Positions 33,970 to 44,657 of a stretch of DNA of 64,000 nt are shown here, one piece after another. This stretch comes from Mesorhizobium sp. B4-1-3. Its GTDB lineage: Bacteria; Pseudomonadota; Alphaproteobacteria; Rhizobiales; Rhizobiaceae. The translations under genes were made by a program, and so were the position numbers. The notes under the pieces were generated by a model that searched no databases, was not told where the DNA came from, and worked only from the letters and a program-made list of their open reading frames with translations. Position 1 is the stretch's first letter. Each line of letters begins with the position of its first letter. Location: NCBI RefSeq assembly GCF_006439355.1, contig NZ_VFTG01000003.1:186001-250000 (forward strand). The letters are read 5' to 3'.

Positions 33970-34767
33970 TCAGGCGTTGGCCGCGGCCACGGCGCGCTTG
34001 GCCATCACTGCGATCAGATTGGCCCGATAGTCGGCGGAGGCATGGATGTCGCTCATCAGCTCCTTTGCCGGCACTTTGAGGCCGTCGAGCGCCGCGGCAT
34101 CGAAATTCTTCGCCAGCGCCGCCTCGATCTCCTTGCAGCGGAAGACGCCGTCCTCGCCGGCGCCGGTCACCGCCACCCTCACCCCGTCCTTGCCCTTGGT
34201 CACGAACACGCCGACGATGGCGTAGCGCGAAGCCGGGTTGCGGAACTTCTGGTAGGCTGCCTTGGTCGGCGCGGTGAAGCTCACCGCGGTGATGATCTCG
34301 CCTTCCTTCAACGCTGTCTCGAACAGGCCCTTGAAGAATTTGTCCGCCCCGATCTCGCGTTTGTTGGTGATGATCGTCGCGCCCAGCGCCAGCAGCGCAG
34401 CCGGATAGTCGGCCGCCGGATCGTTGTTGGCGATCGAGCCGCCGATCGTGCCCTTGTGGCGCACGGCCGGGTCGCCGATCAGCGATGCCATATGGGCGAG
34501 CGCCGGACAGGCCTTCTTCAGCTTCTCGTCGGTGGAGACGTCGTAATGCGTCGTCGCGGCGCCGATGGTGATCGTCTTGCCGGACACCTTGACGCCCTGC
34601 AGGTCCTTGAGCCGCGAGACGTCGACTAGGTCCGAGGGCGCCGCTAGCCGCGTCTTCATGGCGGGGATCAAGGTCATGCCGCCGGAGAGCAGCTTGGCAT
34701 CGCCGTTCTTCAAGAGCTTGGCGGCGTCGGCGACGGAGGAAGCACGGTGATAGTTGACGGAATACAT
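33970..34767 (-). CDS. coxM: CoxM-type FAD-binding medium subunit (form II CO dehydrogenase-like)
   Basis: 265 residues of the FAD-binding subunit of molybdenum hydroxylases. It shows LLSGGMTLIPAMKTRLAAP near residue 28, the FAD-loop motif IGAATTHYDV, and HKGTIGGSIANNDPAADYP, corresponding to the second FAD motif. C-terminal CO_deh_flav_C domain follows. It passes electrons from the 2Fe-2S subunit to the acceptor. Last gene of the S-L-M operon, 12 bases after coxL, and followed by a good terminator. Confidence 0.88.
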   Translation of the reverse strand: MYSVNYHRASSVADAAKLLKNGDAKLLSGGMTLIPAMKTRLAAPSDLVDVSRLKDLQGVKVSGKTITIGAATTHYDVSTDEKLKKACPALAHMASLIGDPAVRHKGTIGGSIANNDPAADYPAALLALGATIITNKREIGADKFFKGLFETALKEGEIITAVSFTAPTKAAYQKFRNPASRYAIVGVFVTKGKDGVRVAVTGAGEDGVFRCKEIEAALAKNFDAAALDGLKVPAKELMSDIHASADYRANLIAVMAKRAVAAANA

Positions 34768-34779
34768 GATCGCTCCTCC

Positions 34780-37128
34780 TCAGTGCTTCGTCGCGCGGAT
34801 GGTTGCCCACACCGTCGCGGGCGACGCCGGCATGGGGATGTCGACGACGCCGAGCGCATCGGTGATGGCATTGATGACCGCCGGCGGCGAACCGATGGCG
34901 CCGGCCTCGCCGCAGCCCTTGACGCCGAGCGGATTGCCCGGGCATGGCGTGTTCGAGGTCGAGACCTTGAAGGACGGCAGGTCGCCCGCGCGCGGCATGG
35001 TGTAATCCATGTAGCTTGCCGTCAGAAGCTGGCCGCTGGAGTCGTAATGCGCGCCTTCCAGCAAGGCCTGGCCGACGCCTTGCGCAATGCCGCCATGCAC
35101 CTGGCCCTCGACGATCATCGGATTGATGATGTTGCCGAAATCATCGGCCGCGACGAACTGGATGATTTCCGTCAGCCCGGTTTCCGGATCGATCTCGACC
35201 TCGCAGATGTAGCAGCCGGCCGGAAAGGTGAAATTGGACGGATCGTAGAAGGCCGTCTCCTTCAGCCCGGGCTCCATGCCCGCCGGCAAATTATGGGCGG
35301 TATAGGCGGCAAGCGCCACCTGGAACCAGGGCAGGCTCTTGTCGGTGCCCGCGACCTTGACCTCGCCATTCTCGATGACGATGTCGCCCTCGTCCGCCTC
35401 CAGCAGATGCGCGGCGATCTTCTTGGCCTTGGCCTCCACCTTGTCGAGCGCCTTGACGATGGCCGACATGCCGACGGCGCCCGAACGCGAGCCGTAAGTG
35501 CCCATGCCCATCTGCACCTTGTCGGTGTCGCCATGCACGATGGAGACGGAGTCGATCGGCACGCCGAAGCGCTGGGTGACCAGTTGCGCGAAAGTCGTCT
35601 CATGGCCCTGGCCGTGGCTGTGCGATCCGGTCAGCACCTCGATCGTGCCCACGGCATTGACGCGCACCTCCGCCGATTCCCACAGCCCGACGCCGGCGCC
35701 AAGCGAGCCGACGGCCGATGAGGGCGCCAGCCCGCAGGCCTCGATGTAGCAGCTCATGCCGATGCCGCGCAGCCTGCCCTGCTTGGCGGCGTCGGCGCGG
35801 CGCTTGGTGAAGCCGGCATAGTCGGCGGCCTTCATCGCCGCATCGAGCGATGCGTTATAATCGCCCGCGTCATAGGCCATGATCACCGGCGTCTGATGCG
35901 GGAAGGACGTGATGAAGTTCCGGCGCCTGAGCTCCGCCGGCGACACCCCAAGCTCGCGCGCCGCGGTCTCCATCATCCGCTCGAGCACGTAGGTGGCCTC
36001 CGGCCGCCCGGCACCGCGATAGGCATCGACGGGGGCGGTGTTGGTGTAGACGGCGCGCACATTGGCGTGGATCGCCGGGATGTTGTACTGGCCCGACAGG
36101 AGCGTCGCGTAGAGATAGGTCGGCACGCAGGACGAGAACAGCGACATGTAGGCGCCGAGATTGGCGATTGTGTCGACCTTGAGGCCGGTGATTCGGTTAT
36201 CCGTGTCGAAGGCCATCTCCACCGTCGAGACATGGTCGCGGCCATGCGCGTCCGACAGGAAGCTTTCTGTGCGGTCGGCGACCCACTTGACGGGAACGCC
36301 GGTCTTCTTCGATGCCCACAGGCAGACGATCTCTTCCGGATAGATGTAGATCTTGGAGCCGAAGCCGCCGCCGACATCGGGCGCGATCACACGCAGCTTG
36401 TTTTCCGGCGCGACATTGTAGAAGGCGCTCATCACCAGCCGCGCGACATGCGGGTTCTGCGACGTCGTCCAGCAGGTATAGTGGTCCTCCGCCTTGTCGT
36501 AGTGCCCGAGAGCCGCGCGCGGCTCCATCGCATTCGGCACCAGCCGGTTGTTGACGATCTTCATGCGCGTGACATGGGCCGCCGACCTGATCGCCGCGTC
36601 GGTCGCCTTGCCGTCGCCGAGCTCCCAGTCGAAGATCAGGTTGTTCTCGGCCTCGGCATGGACCTGCGGCGCTCCGGGTTGGATGGCCTTGGTGGCGTCG
36701 ACGACGGCCTTCAATTCCTTGTAGGTGATCTCGACCGCCTCCGCCGCGTCGCGCGCCTGGCCCTTGGTGTCGGCGATCACGATGACGACCGCGTCGCCGA
36801 CATAGCGCACCTTGTCGACGGCCAGAGGCGACCACGCGCCCATCTTCATCGGCGTTCCGTCCTTGGAGTGGATCATCCAACCGCAGATCAGATTGCCGAT
36901 GCCGTCGGCCTTGAGCTCCTTGCCCGTCAGGACGCCGACGACGCCCGGCATCGCTTGCGCCTTTTTCACGTCGATCTTCTTGATCTGCGCATGCGCGTGC
37001 GGGCTGCGCACGAACACGGCATGCTTCATGCCGGGCACCACCATGTCGTCGACATAGCGGCCGCCGCCTGTGATGAACCTCTTGTCTTCCTTGCGCGCCA
37101 CGCGGGCGCCGACGCCTTCGATACCCAT
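34780..37128 (-). CDS. coxL: CoxL-type molybdopterin large subunit, form II
   Basis: 782 residues with the xanthine dehydrogenase-family large-subunit layout, including [14 protein letters not shown] and [20 protein letters not shown]. The active-site loop reads AYRGAGR at residues 369-375, the signature of form II, not the AYxCSFR loop of true (form I) CO dehydrogenase. Form II enzymes have poor or no CO activity and their substrates are mostly unknown. The ATG has GGAGG upstream. It is separated from coxS by a long G/C-skewed hairpin at 37150-37240. Confidence 0.9.
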   Translation of the reverse strand: MGIEGVGARVARKEDKRFITGGGRYVDDMVVPGMKHAVFVRSPHAHAQIKKIDVKKAQAMPGVVGVLTGKELKADGIGNLICGWMIHSKDGTPMKMGAWSPLAVDKVRYVGDAVVIVIADTKGQARDAAEAVEITYKELKAVVDATKAIQPGAPQVHAEAENNLIFDWELGDGKATDAAIRSAAHVTRMKIVNNRLVPNAMEPRAALGHYDKAEDHYTCWTTSQNPHVARLVMSAFYNVAPENKLRVIAPDVGGGFGSKIYIYPEEIVCLWASKKTGVPVKWVADRTESFLSDAHGRDHVSTVEMAFDTDNRITGLKVDTIANLGAYMSLFSSCVPTYLYATLLSGQYNIPAIHANVRAVYTNTAPVDAYRGAGRPEATYVLERMMETAARELGVSPAELRRRNFITSFPHQTPVIMAYDAGDYNASLDAAMKAADYAGFTKRRADAAKQGRLRGIGMSCYIEACGLAPSSAVGSLGAGVGLWESAEVRVNAVGTIEVLTGSHSHGQGHETTFAQLVTQRFGVPIDSVSIVHGDTDKVQMGMGTYGSRSGAVGMSAIVKALDKVEAKAKKIAAHLLEADEGDIVIENGEVKVAGTDKSLPWFQVALAAYTAHNLPAGMEPGLKETAFYDPSNFTFPAGCYICEVEIDPETGLTEIIQFVAADDFGNIINPMIVEGQVHGGIAQGVGQALLEGAHYDSSGQLLTASYMDYTMPRAGDLPSFKVSTSNTPCPGNPLGVKGCGEAGAIGSPPAVINAITDALGVVDIPMPASPATVWATIRATKH

Positions 37129-37149
37129 TGCGGAAATTCCTCCGGAATT

Positions 37150-37240
37150 TAGGGGAGTAGGGCAGTAGGGGAGTAAGGCAGTAGGGAAATCGGTGTCTTC
37201 TTCACCTACTCCCTTACTCCCCTGCTCCCTTATTCCCCTA
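37150..37240. repeat. Long imperfect hairpin of GGGGAGTA-type repeats between coxS and coxL
   Basis: The left arm (37150-37186) is made of repeated GGGGAGTA/GGGCAGTA units. The right arm (37205-37240) is its near complement, with TACTCCC/TGCTCCC/TATTCCC units, and the loop is about 18 bases. Paired, they give a stem of roughly 36 bp with a few mismatches. The right arm contains the coxS stop codon. The G-rich arm also has four or more G-runs. It lies in the transcript between coxS and coxL, so it could affect processing or relative expression. Confidence 0.75.
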
Positions 37241-37738
37241 AGCTGCCTGTCTCGCCTTGCCCTTGGCGCCCTTCGCCATCGTCTCCGATGCGGCGAGGAT
37301 CGCCTTCACGATGTTGTGGTAGCCCGTGCAGCGGCAGATGTTGCCTTCGAGCTCGGCGCGCACCGTCGCCTCGTCCAGGCCCTCCGGATGGCGCGCGATC
37401 ATGTCCGTCGCCGTCATGATCATACCCGGCGTGCAGAAGCCGCATTGCAGTCCGTGATGCTCCTTGAATGCGGCCTGCACCGGATGCAGCTCCGCGCCGT
37501 CGGCCAGTCCCTCGATGGTGACGATGGTCGAGCCCGAGGCCTGCGCGGCGAGCATCGTGCAGGATTTCACCGCCCTGCCGTCGACATGCACCACGCAGGC
37601 GCCGCATTGCGACGTATCGCAACCGACATGCGTTCCGGTGAGACCCAGGTGCTCCCGCAGGAAATGCACCAGCAACGTTCGGTCTTCGGCGCTCCCGCTG
37701 ACCCGTTTCCCGTTCACAGTCAACGACACGTCCGACAT
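37238..37738 (-). CDS. coxS: CoxS-type [2Fe-2S] small subunit
   Basis: 166 residues with both iron-sulfur domains: plant-type ferredoxin cysteines in [13 protein letters not shown] plus the fourth in KSCTML, and the C-terminal cluster in QCGFCTPGM and [11 protein letters not shown]. It carries electrons from the Mo site of CoxL to FAD in CoxM. The ATG at 37738 has GGGAGG before it; the frame continues upstream without start support. It is the first gene of the S-L-M operon, in the gene order usual for form II clusters. Confidence 0.92.
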   Translation of the reverse strand: MSDVSLTVNGKRVSGSAEDRTLLVHFLREHLGLTGTHVGCDTSQCGACVVHVDGRAVKSCTMLAAQASGSTIVTIEGLADGAELHPVQAAFKEHHGLQCGFCTPGMIMTATDMIARHPEGLDEATVRAELEGNICRCTGYHNIVKAILAASETMAKGAKGKARQAA

Positions 37739-38002
37739 ACAGCCTCCCTGGGTATTTACCTTGGTCCTCACCCTGCCGATGCCGCGCTTGTGCTTCGGCA
37801 GTACGTCATTCGCGCACCGTACAACGGGCAAAACAGCGCTGCCAGCGCCGGTTTCATTGTACTTTCGATCATGGCAAAAGCTATGTGCAGCGCAGCAACC
37901 CGCCCCATTGCCAAAACCGGGATTGAAGGCAAAGATGCCTTCGACGCGAAGCGTGCCTGACGGGCATAAGAAAAGACACGCACAAAACAGCGTTGGAGGA
38001 AA

Positions 38003-39187
38003 TTGCGGAGGAGGCAGCTGGCCAGTTCGAGCACACGCTATGCATCCGGCCTTTCGGCGCTCACCACGGATGAGCCCGACCCGGATTGCTTTGCCCGGGC
38101 CATCGCTGCGGAAGCGGCGATCGTGGATGCCGGCTTCGCGCTTCTGTTCTTCTCCCAAAGCTTGGTCAACGCAGCGGCGCTTGCGCAGGCACTGAAGGTT
38201 CACGCGCCATCGCTCGCCTATGCCGGCTGCTCGACCGCCGGCGAAATCACGCCGCAGGGACTGGAGGAAGGGCATGCCCTCGCCCTGCTTTTACCGTCGG
38301 CGTCGTTTTCGATCGTCAGCACCACGGTCGAGAACCTCTCTTCCTCGGGGATGGACGGGATAACCGGCAAGGTCGTGGAGCTGCGGCGCCTGCTGCAATC
38401 CCGCGCCAGCCGGGAGCGGGCGAAGAGCGTCTTTGCCCTCTGCTTCATCGACGGGCTTTCCTATGCCGAGGAAGCGGTGACCTCGGCCATCCACTGGGGG
38501 CTTGACGACATCCCGCTGATCGGCGGCTCGGCGGGCGACGACCTGAAATTCGAGACGACCAGCCTGATCTCGAACGGCAAGGTCACTTCCGACAGCGCCA
38601 TCATCGTGCTGGTCGCGACCGAGATCCCTTTCCACGTCTTCAAGACCGACAATTTCGTTCCGACCGACGAGAAGCTGGTGGTGACGGCGTCCGACCCGGA
38701 CCATCGCATCGTGCACGAATTCAACGCCACCAACGCGGCGGAGGAATATGCGGCCTCCGTCGGCACTGTGGCCCAGGCGCTGACGCCGCTAAGCTTCGCT
38801 TCCCATCCGGTCGTGGTGAAGGTGGCCGGCGAATATTACTGCCGTTCCATCCAGCGCATGCATGTCGACGGCTCGCTATCGTTCTTCTGCGCCATCGACG
38901 ACGGCGTCGTCCTGTCCATAGCCCAGCCGAAGAACATGGTGGAAGCGACGCGCGCCGCCTTGGAGGACGCCGAACGCAAGGTCGGCGGCATCGACATGAT
39001 CCTGGGTTTCGACTGCGTGCTGCGCCGGCTCGATGCGCGCAACCGCCAAGTCTACCGTGACATTTCGGAACTCTACCGGACCAACAAGGTCATCGGCTTC
39101 GGCACCTATGGCGAGCAGTATCGCTCCATGCACCTCAACCAGACCTTTACCGGCATCGCCTTCGGCGAGCGCCGGGCAGCCGAGTGA
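38003..39187 (+). CDS. FIST domain signal-sensing protein
   Basis: 394 residues covering the FIST N domain ([45 protein letters not shown]) and the FIST C domain, which includes EEYAASVG and a terminal [18 protein letters not shown] block. FIST domains are thought to bind small ligands for signal transduction. The start is uncertain: a TTG at 38003 lies close behind GGAGG. It overlaps the hybrid kinase gene by GTGA, so the two proteins probably work as a pair, the FIST protein sensing and the kinase relaying. It is divergent from coxS across 264 bases. Confidence 0.87.
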   Translation: MRRRQLASSSTRYASGLSALTTDEPDPDCFARAIAAEAAIVDAGFALLFFSQSLVNAAALAQALKVHAPSLAYAGCSTAGEITPQGLEEGHALALLLPSASFSIVSTTVENLSSSGMDGITGKVVELRRLLQSRASRERAKSVFALCFIDGLSYAEEAVTSAIHWGLDDIPLIGGSAGDDLKFETTSLISNGKVTSDSAIIVLVATEIPFHVFKTDNFVPTDEKLVVTASDPDHRIVHEFNATNAAEEYAASVGTVAQALTPLSFASHPVVVKVAGEYYCRSIQRMHVDGSLSFFCAIDDGVVLSIAQPKNMVEATRAALEDAERKVGGIDMILGFDCVLRRLDARNRQVYRDISELYRTNKVIGFGTYGEQYRSMHLNQTFTGIAFGERRAAE

Positions 39188-40527
39188 GCGAGATGCCGCT
39201 TCGCGACATCAACGACCTCGATAGGCTGAAGAAGATCAACGCGGCCCTTCTCAGCCGGGTCGAGCGTTCGATGGACCAGCAGGGCAACGCCTTCTCGCTG
39301 TTCCAGACAGCCATCTCGCTGGAAAACCGGGTGCGCAACCGCACCGAGGAACTGCACGCCACGCTGCGCAGGCTTGAGCAATCGAACATCGACCTCGTCG
39401 CCGCCAAGGAAACGGCCGAGTTGGCGAACCTTTCCAAGACCAGGTTCCTCGCCGCCGCCAGCCACGACGTGCTGCAGCCGCTCAACGCCGCGCACCTTTC
39501 GGTCTCGGCACTGGCCGAGGTCCAGACCAGCGAGGAAGGCCGCAAGCTGGTGCGCCAGGTCGAGCGCTCGCTGGAGACGATGGAAGACCTCTTGCGCACC
39601 CTGCTCGACATATCCAAGCTCGACGCTGGCGTGGTGCAACCGGAAATCGTCGACATCAGCCTGGAGACGCTGTTTTCCTCGCTGCGCTCGGACTTCTTGC
39701 CCGAGGCGGAAAAGAAAGGCCTGTCGCTGAAATTCCGCCCGGTCAATGTCGTCGTGCGGACCGACCGCACGCTGCTGAGGCGCATCCTGCAGAACATCCT
39801 CTCCAACGCCTTGCGCTATACCCGCTCCGGCGGCGTGCTGGTCGGCACCAGGCATCGCGGCGATACCATCCGCATCGACGTCGCCGACACAGGCTGCGGT
39901 ATTGCCGAGGATCAGCGCGAAGCAGTGTTCGAGGAATTCCACCGCGGCACCGTGACGCTTGCCGATGCCGGGCTCGCCGGCGGGCTTGGCCTCGGCCTCG
40001 CCATCGTGCGCCGCATGGCCGCCGCGCTCGGCCACCCCGTCACCTTTTCCTCGAAGGTCGGGCGCGGCACCATCTTCCACATCGACGTGCCGGTCGGCAT
40101 GGCAGCCGAACCGGTGGCGGCCGTCGCCGACATGGACCGCCCGCGCGGCTACGGCCTGTTCGGCACCAAGGTGCTTTTGGTCGAGAACGACGTCGACGTG
40201 CTCTCCGCCATGACCTCGCTGCTGGAACGCTGGCAATGCCAGGTGCGCGCCGCCACTTCGACCGACGATGCGCTCGACCTGCTCGGCGACACTGCCTGGA
40301 TGCCCGACATCGTCATCGCCGACCAGCATCTCGACGGCGGCGACCTCGGCACCGCGACGATCGCCGACGTGCGCGACTATCTCGGCCGCCCCGTGCCGGC
40401 GCTGATCGTTACCGCCGACGGCTCCGAGTTCGTCGCCAAGGCCGCTCGAGCCGCGGGGATCGAATTGATGCGCAAGCCGCTGAAGCCGGCGCAACTACGC
40501 GCGCTGCTGGCGCATTTGTTGGCGTAG
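39184..40527 (+). CDS. Soluble hybrid histidine kinase
   Basis: 447 residues and no membrane helix. An N-terminal coiled coil (to about residue 85) precedes the HisKA H-box FLAAASHDVLQPLNA. The HATPase boxes follow: NILSNALRYTRSGG, DTGCGIAEDQREAVFEEF and GGLGLGLAIVRRMA. A C-terminal receiver has VLLVENDVDVL, the phosphoacceptor Asp in DIVIADQHLDGG and the Lys in MRKPLKP. It likely takes its input from the FIST protein encoded just upstream (GTG start at 39184 overlaps that stop) and signals to the NarL-type regulator that converges on it. Similar FIST-kinase-NarL sets control alcohol oxidation in pseudomonads; the target here is unknown. Confidence 0.9.
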   Translation: MSEMPLRDINDLDRLKKINAALLSRVERSMDQQGNAFSLFQTAISLENRVRNRTEELHATLRRLEQSNIDLVAAKETAELANLSKTRFLAAASHDVLQPLNAAHLSVSALAEVQTSEEGRKLVRQVERSLETMEDLLRTLLDISKLDAGVVQPEIVDISLETLFSSLRSDFLPEAEKKGLSLKFRPVNVVVRTDRTLLRRILQNILSNALRYTRSGGVLVGTRHRGDTIRIDVADTGCGIAEDQREAVFEEFHRGTVTLADAGLAGGLGLGLAIVRRMAAALGHPVTFSSKVGRGTIFHIDVPVGMAAEPVAAVADMDRPRGYGLFGTKVLLVENDVDVLSAMTSLLERWQCQVRAATSTDDALDLLGDTAWMPDIVIADQHLDGGDLGTATIADVRDYLGRPVPALIVTADGSEFVAKAARAAGIELMRKPLKPAQLRALLAHLLA

Positions 40528-40537
40528 AAACATCGCC

Positions 40538-41221
40538 TCAAAACCCAGCCTGGTCGCGAAACAGCTCCGCGTTGTCCAGCTTCGAGACCTCGATCACCGC
40601 TTGAGTGCGGCTATACACATTGAGCTTGCGCAATATCTCCGAGACATGCGCTTTCACGGTGGTCTCGCCCACCTGCAGCTCATAGGCGATCTGCTTGTTC
40701 AGCATGCCCTGGCGCAGCATCTGTAGGACCCTGAGCTGCTGCGGCGTCAGCCTCGCCAAGCGCTGCACCATGTCGGCGCGGTCGGTGCTGTCGGGGTCGG
40801 GCGGCTGGCCCTCGTAGTTCTCCGGCACATAGACGGCGCCGTCCATCACGGAACGGATCGCCGCTGCAAGATCGCTCTTGCGCGCTGATTTCGGGATGAA
40901 GCCGGCGGCGCCGTAGGACAGCGCCTCGGAGATGATCTTCGGCTCCTCATAGCCCGACACGATCACAACAGGCAGCCGCGGGTAGCGGGTCCTCAACTGC
41001 AGGAGGCCTTCGAAGCCATGCACGTCGGGCATGCTCAGATCGAGCAGCGCGAGGTCGAACGGCTTGGCATCGGCAAGAAGCTCGATCGCTTCCGCGATCG
41101 AGCGCGCCTCGACCGTGTCGACGTCCGGATAGGCCATCTGCACCGCGCTATGCAGCGCCTCGCGAAACAGCGGGTGGTCGTCGATGATCAGGAAGCGGGC
41201 GCGATCGCTGACGGAGGTCAT
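40538..41221 (-). CDS. NarL/LuxR-family response regulator
   Basis: 227 residues: a receiver domain with IIDDHPLFREAL, the phosphoacceptor Asp in LALLDLSMPD and the Lys in FIPKSARKS, then a LuxR-type HTH (LTPQQLRVLQMLRQGMLNKQIA, VGETTVKAHVSEILRKL). It converges with the hybrid kinase gene with only ten bases between stops and is its most likely partner. Targets may include the adjacent cox operon or genes elsewhere. No clear binding dyad stood out nearby. Confidence 0.92.
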   Translation of the reverse strand: MTSVSDRARFLIIDDHPLFREALHSAVQMAYPDVDTVEARSIAEAIELLADAKPFDLALLDLSMPDVHGFEGLLQLRTRYPRLPVVIVSGYEEPKIISEALSYGAAGFIPKSARKSDLAAAIRSVMDGAVYVPENYEGQPPDPDSTDRADMVQRLARLTPQQLRVLQMLRQGMLNKQIAYELQVGETTVKAHVSEILRKLNVYSRTQAVIEVSKLDNAELFRDQAGF

Positions 41222-41427
41222 TGCACGGGTTCAGGCATCGGTTCGGTTTCAGCCGGCACAGGATAGTCCTGTGACCATGGCCAGATTATTGGCAAATAGT
41301 ATACGCCCAATGATAAAGCGCATTGTCACTGAAACGACAGGCCGATGTGCCGGGACGCCCGAGTCTTGCCCGCCCGGCAAAATCGGCGGAAGGTAGGCAC
41401 GATTAATGCCAACACAGAGAAAAAACC

Positions 41428-42122
<695 letters not shown>

Positions 42123-42126
<4 letters not shown>

Positions 42127-42773
42127 GCGACCTCGTCCTCCACAACTACTACCGCTCCTCCACCTCATACCGGGTGCGCATCGCGCTGGCGATGAAAGGG
42201 CTGGACTACACCCATGTGCCGCATCATCTGCGCCACGGCGAGCATCTCGAGCCCGCCTATCTCGCTGTCAATCCGCAAGGTCTGGTGCCGGCGCTGGTAC
42301 TGGACGACGGCAGGCTTTTGACTCAGTCGCTGGCGATCATCGAATATCTCGACGAGATCCAGCCTGAGCCGCCGCTGCTGCCGAAGGATGCGCTGGGTCG
42401 AGCTCGCGTCAGGATGTTGGCGCAGATGATCGCCTGCGACATCCACCCGGTGAACAATCTGCGCGTGCTGACCTCGCTGCGCAGTTTGTTCGGCGCCGGC
42501 GACGAAGATGTCGTCAACTGGTTCCGGCACTGGGTGAACGAAGGCTTCCAGCCGCTTGAAAAGATTCTGGCCTCCTCGCCCGAGACCGGCGCGTTCTGCC
42601 ATGGCGATGCACCCGGCCTCGCCGATATCTGCCTCGCCGCCCAGGTCACCAACAATGCCCGCTTTGGCGTCGACATGGCGCCCTATCCGGTGATCGCGCG
42701 CATCAACACCGCCTGCATGGCGCTGCCGGCATTCCAGAAGGCTGCGCCGCAGAACCAGATCGATGCCGAATAG
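42123..42773 (+). CDS. maiA: Maleylacetoacetate/maleylpyruvate isomerase (zeta-class GST)
   Basis: 216 residues of a zeta-class glutathione transferase. The SSxSxRVRIAL motif (residues 11-21) holds the glutathione-activating serines; NPQGLVPALVLDDG, LTQSLAIIEYLDE and DIHPVNNLRVL follow. It isomerises maleylacetoacetate (tyrosine pathway) or maleylpyruvate (gentisate pathway) to the fumaryl form using glutathione. Pairing with the short FAH-family hydrolase slightly favours maleylpyruvate. Starts inside the hydrolase stop (ATGA). Confidence 0.87.
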
Positions 42774-42780
42774 CCCGGGC

Positions 42781-44010
42781 TTAGCCTCCTAGCCTCAACG
42801 TCACCGCCCAGAACACCAGCGCCGCCAGCCCGATGGCGCCGCCAAGTGCGCAAACACCTGTCCAGCCCCAGGCGCCGTAGGTCATGGTCGAGGCGATGGA
42901 GCCGAGCGCGCTGCCCAGCGAATAGAAGATCGTATAGCCGCCGACCAGCCGGCTGCGGGCGTCCGGCCGGCGGGCGAAGATCAGGCTTTGATTGGTGACG
43001 TGCACGGCCTGGATGGCGAGGTCGAGCATGAATATGCCCAGCACCAGCAACCAGAGCGTCTTGCTCATGAGCGCGATCGGCAGCCAGGCGGCGGCCATCA
43101 GCGCGAGGCCAAGGCCGGTCACCAACTGGCCCCGCCCACGATCGACGAGGATACCGGTCCAGCGAGCGCCGAGCGCGCCGGCGACTCCGGCCAGGCCGAA
43201 CAATCCGATCGCTGTATGCGACAGCGAAAAAGGCGGCGCTGCGAGCGGCAGCACCAATGGCGCCCACAGCACGTTGAAACCGGCGAAGATCAGCAGCGCC
43301 AGCACCGCGCGCACGCGCAGCAAGGGTTCCTCGACGAACAGAAGCAGCACCGAGCCGAGCAGCCTGGCGTAGGATGTTGGCGGCCGCGCCGCCTCGTGGC
43401 GGGGCAGCACCCGGAACAAGATCGCCGCCATCACCAGCGTGAGCACTGCCGAGACAAGATAGACGGAGCGCCAGCCGGCAAAATCGGCGATCAGTCCGGC
43501 AACGAAACGCGCGAGCAAGATGCCGAGAATGACGCCGCTGGTGACGGTGCCGACCGCCCGCCCCCGCTCCTCAGGCGCCGCCAGATCGGCGGCATAGGCG
43601 ACCAGCACCTGCACGACGACGGCGAGCAGGCCGACCGCAGCGTGGCTTGCAAGCAGCATCGCGGCACTCGGCGAAAGACCGATAACGATCAGCGCCAAGG
43701 CCGAAAGCACGGCCTGGGTCACAACCAGCTTGCGACGGTCGAACAGGTCGCCGAGCGGCACGATGAAGAACAGGCCGAGCGCGTAGCCGATCTGCGTCAT
43801 CGTCACCACGATGCCGACCGAGGCGGGGTCGATCGCGAAGTCGCGCGCGATGGCATCGAGCAGCGGATGCGCGAAATAGACATTGGCGACGCTCAAGCCG
43901 CAAGCAACCGCGAAGATCAGCGCAGTGAGGCGCGGCAATCCGGCCTTGGCCTTTCCTCCCTCGCCGTCTTCGAACTGTCGCAGATCGGCTCGTTGCAGCT
44001 GCAGATCCAT
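42781..44010 (-). CDS. MFS transporter (DHA1-like)
   Basis: 409 residues, about 12 helices, with the motif-A loop GDLFDRRKLVV between helices 2 and 3 and a matching second half. Resembles drug/sugar efflux MFS proteins next to HxlR regulators. The ATG at 44010 has GGAGAGCG before it; an ATG four codons upstream has none and would fall inside the operator arm. It is divergent from the HxlR gene and the two share a perfect 11-bp dyad, so the pump is probably repressed by HxlR until its compound appears. Confidence 0.87.
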   Translation of the reverse strand: MDLQLQRADLRQFEDGEGGKAKAGLPRLTALIFAVACGLSVANVYFAHPLLDAIARDFAIDPASVGIVVTMTQIGYALGLFFIVPLGDLFDRRKLVVTQAVLSALALIVIGLSPSAAMLLASHAAVGLLAVVVQVLVAYAADLAAPEERGRAVGTVTSGVILGILLARFVAGLIADFAGWRSVYLVSAVLTLVMAAILFRVLPRHEAARPPTSYARLLGSVLLLFVEEPLLRVRAVLALLIFAGFNVLWAPLVLPLAAPPFSLSHTAIGLFGLAGVAGALGARWTGILVDRGRGQLVTGLGLALMAAAWLPIALMSKTLWLLVLGIFMLDLAIQAVHVTNQSLIFARRPDARSRLVGGYTIFYSLGSALGSIASTMTYGAWGWTGVCALGGAIGLAALVFWAVTLRLGG

Positions 44011-44021
44011 CGCGCTCTCCA

Positions 44022-44080
44022 TTCGGTTGCAACTTGAAACCGTTGCGAAATATGCAAAGCGGTTTTATATTGCAACCGAA
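44022..44080. promoter_or_regulatory. Perfect 11-bp dyad in the MFS/HxlR divergent promoter
   Basis: TTCGGTTGCAA at 44022-44032 and its exact complement TTGCAACCGAA at 44070-44080 are separated by 37 bases, with a looser inner pair (AAACCGTTGC / GCAAAGCGGTTT). The left arm starts only 11 bases upstream of the MFS start codon, and the right arm lies 23 bases before the HxlR ATG. It is the expected place for HxlR operators and would repress both directions. Binding by the neighbouring HxlR protein is inferred. Confidence 0.65.
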
Positions 44081-44102
44081 ATCAGGAGGCTGGACCAACG
44101 AA

Positions 44103-44561
44103 ATGGTTAAACGGACGAGCCATCAAAGCGCGGATTGCCTCATCGCTCGGCCGCTCGATGCCATCGGCGACTGGTGGTCGCTGCTCATCGTGCGTGACGC
44201 CTTCGACGGCTTGCGGCGTTTCGGCGAATTCCAGAAAAGCCTCGGCGTGGCCAAGAACATCCTGTCGGCGCGCCTGCGCAATCTGGTCGCGCATGGCATC
44301 CTCGAAATCGTTCCGGCACCGGACGGCAGCGCGCACCATGAATATGTGCTGACCGAAAAAGGCCGTGGCCTGTTCTATGTGCTCGTAGCTCTGCGCCAGT
44401 GGGGAGAGACCTATTTCTCCGGCCCGGGCGAGCCCTACACCTTCATGGTCGACACCCGGACCGGCAGGCCGATCCGCCGCCTGGAAGTTCATGCCGAGGA
44501 CGGTCGCCTGCTGGCGCCGGGCGAAACGCGGCTGGCCGATTTCCGCCAGCAGCCGGAATAA
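44103..44561 (+). CDS. HxlR-family transcriptional regulator
   Basis: 152 residues with the HxlR winged helix: ADCLIARPLDAIGDWWSLLIVRDAF, then RFGEFQKSLGVAKNILSARL and the wing LTEKGRGLF. A cysteine at residue 12, just before the first helix, matches the redox- or electrophile-sensing cysteine of family members such as YodB and HypR, so it may respond to quinones or aldehydes. ATG at 44103 gives the normal length; AGGAGG is upstream but rather far (13 bases). Divergent from the MFS pump. Confidence 0.9.
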   Translation: MVKRTSHQSADCLIARPLDAIGDWWSLLIVRDAFDGLRRFGEFQKSLGVAKNILSARLRNLVAHGILEIVPAPDGSAHHEYVLTEKGRGLFYVLVALRQWGETYFSGPGEPYTFMVDTRTGRPIRRLEVHAEDGRLLAPGETRLADFRQQPE

Positions 44562-44657
44562 CCGATCGGTCCGCCAGCCGCGGCGCTGGCAGAATCGATT
44601 TCCGGTCGACCGCCCGCGGAATCGGCTATCGTCAGCTCAAAACGTGGGAGTTTGCCG

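Noticed and set aside
33970..37738. True (form I) CO dehydrogenase, or a caffeine/xanthine dehydrogenase that would link the cox genes to the ureide island
   Set aside because: The active-site loop is AYRGAGR, not the form I AYxCSFR, and gene order is S-L-M. Eight kilobases of unrelated genes lie between it and the island, and I saw no copy of the island motif at its promoter.
44573..44590. GCCAGC-N6-GCTGGC hairpin after the HxlR gene as terminator
   Set aside because: Short stem with no T-run; common by chance at this GC content, so not listed as a feature.
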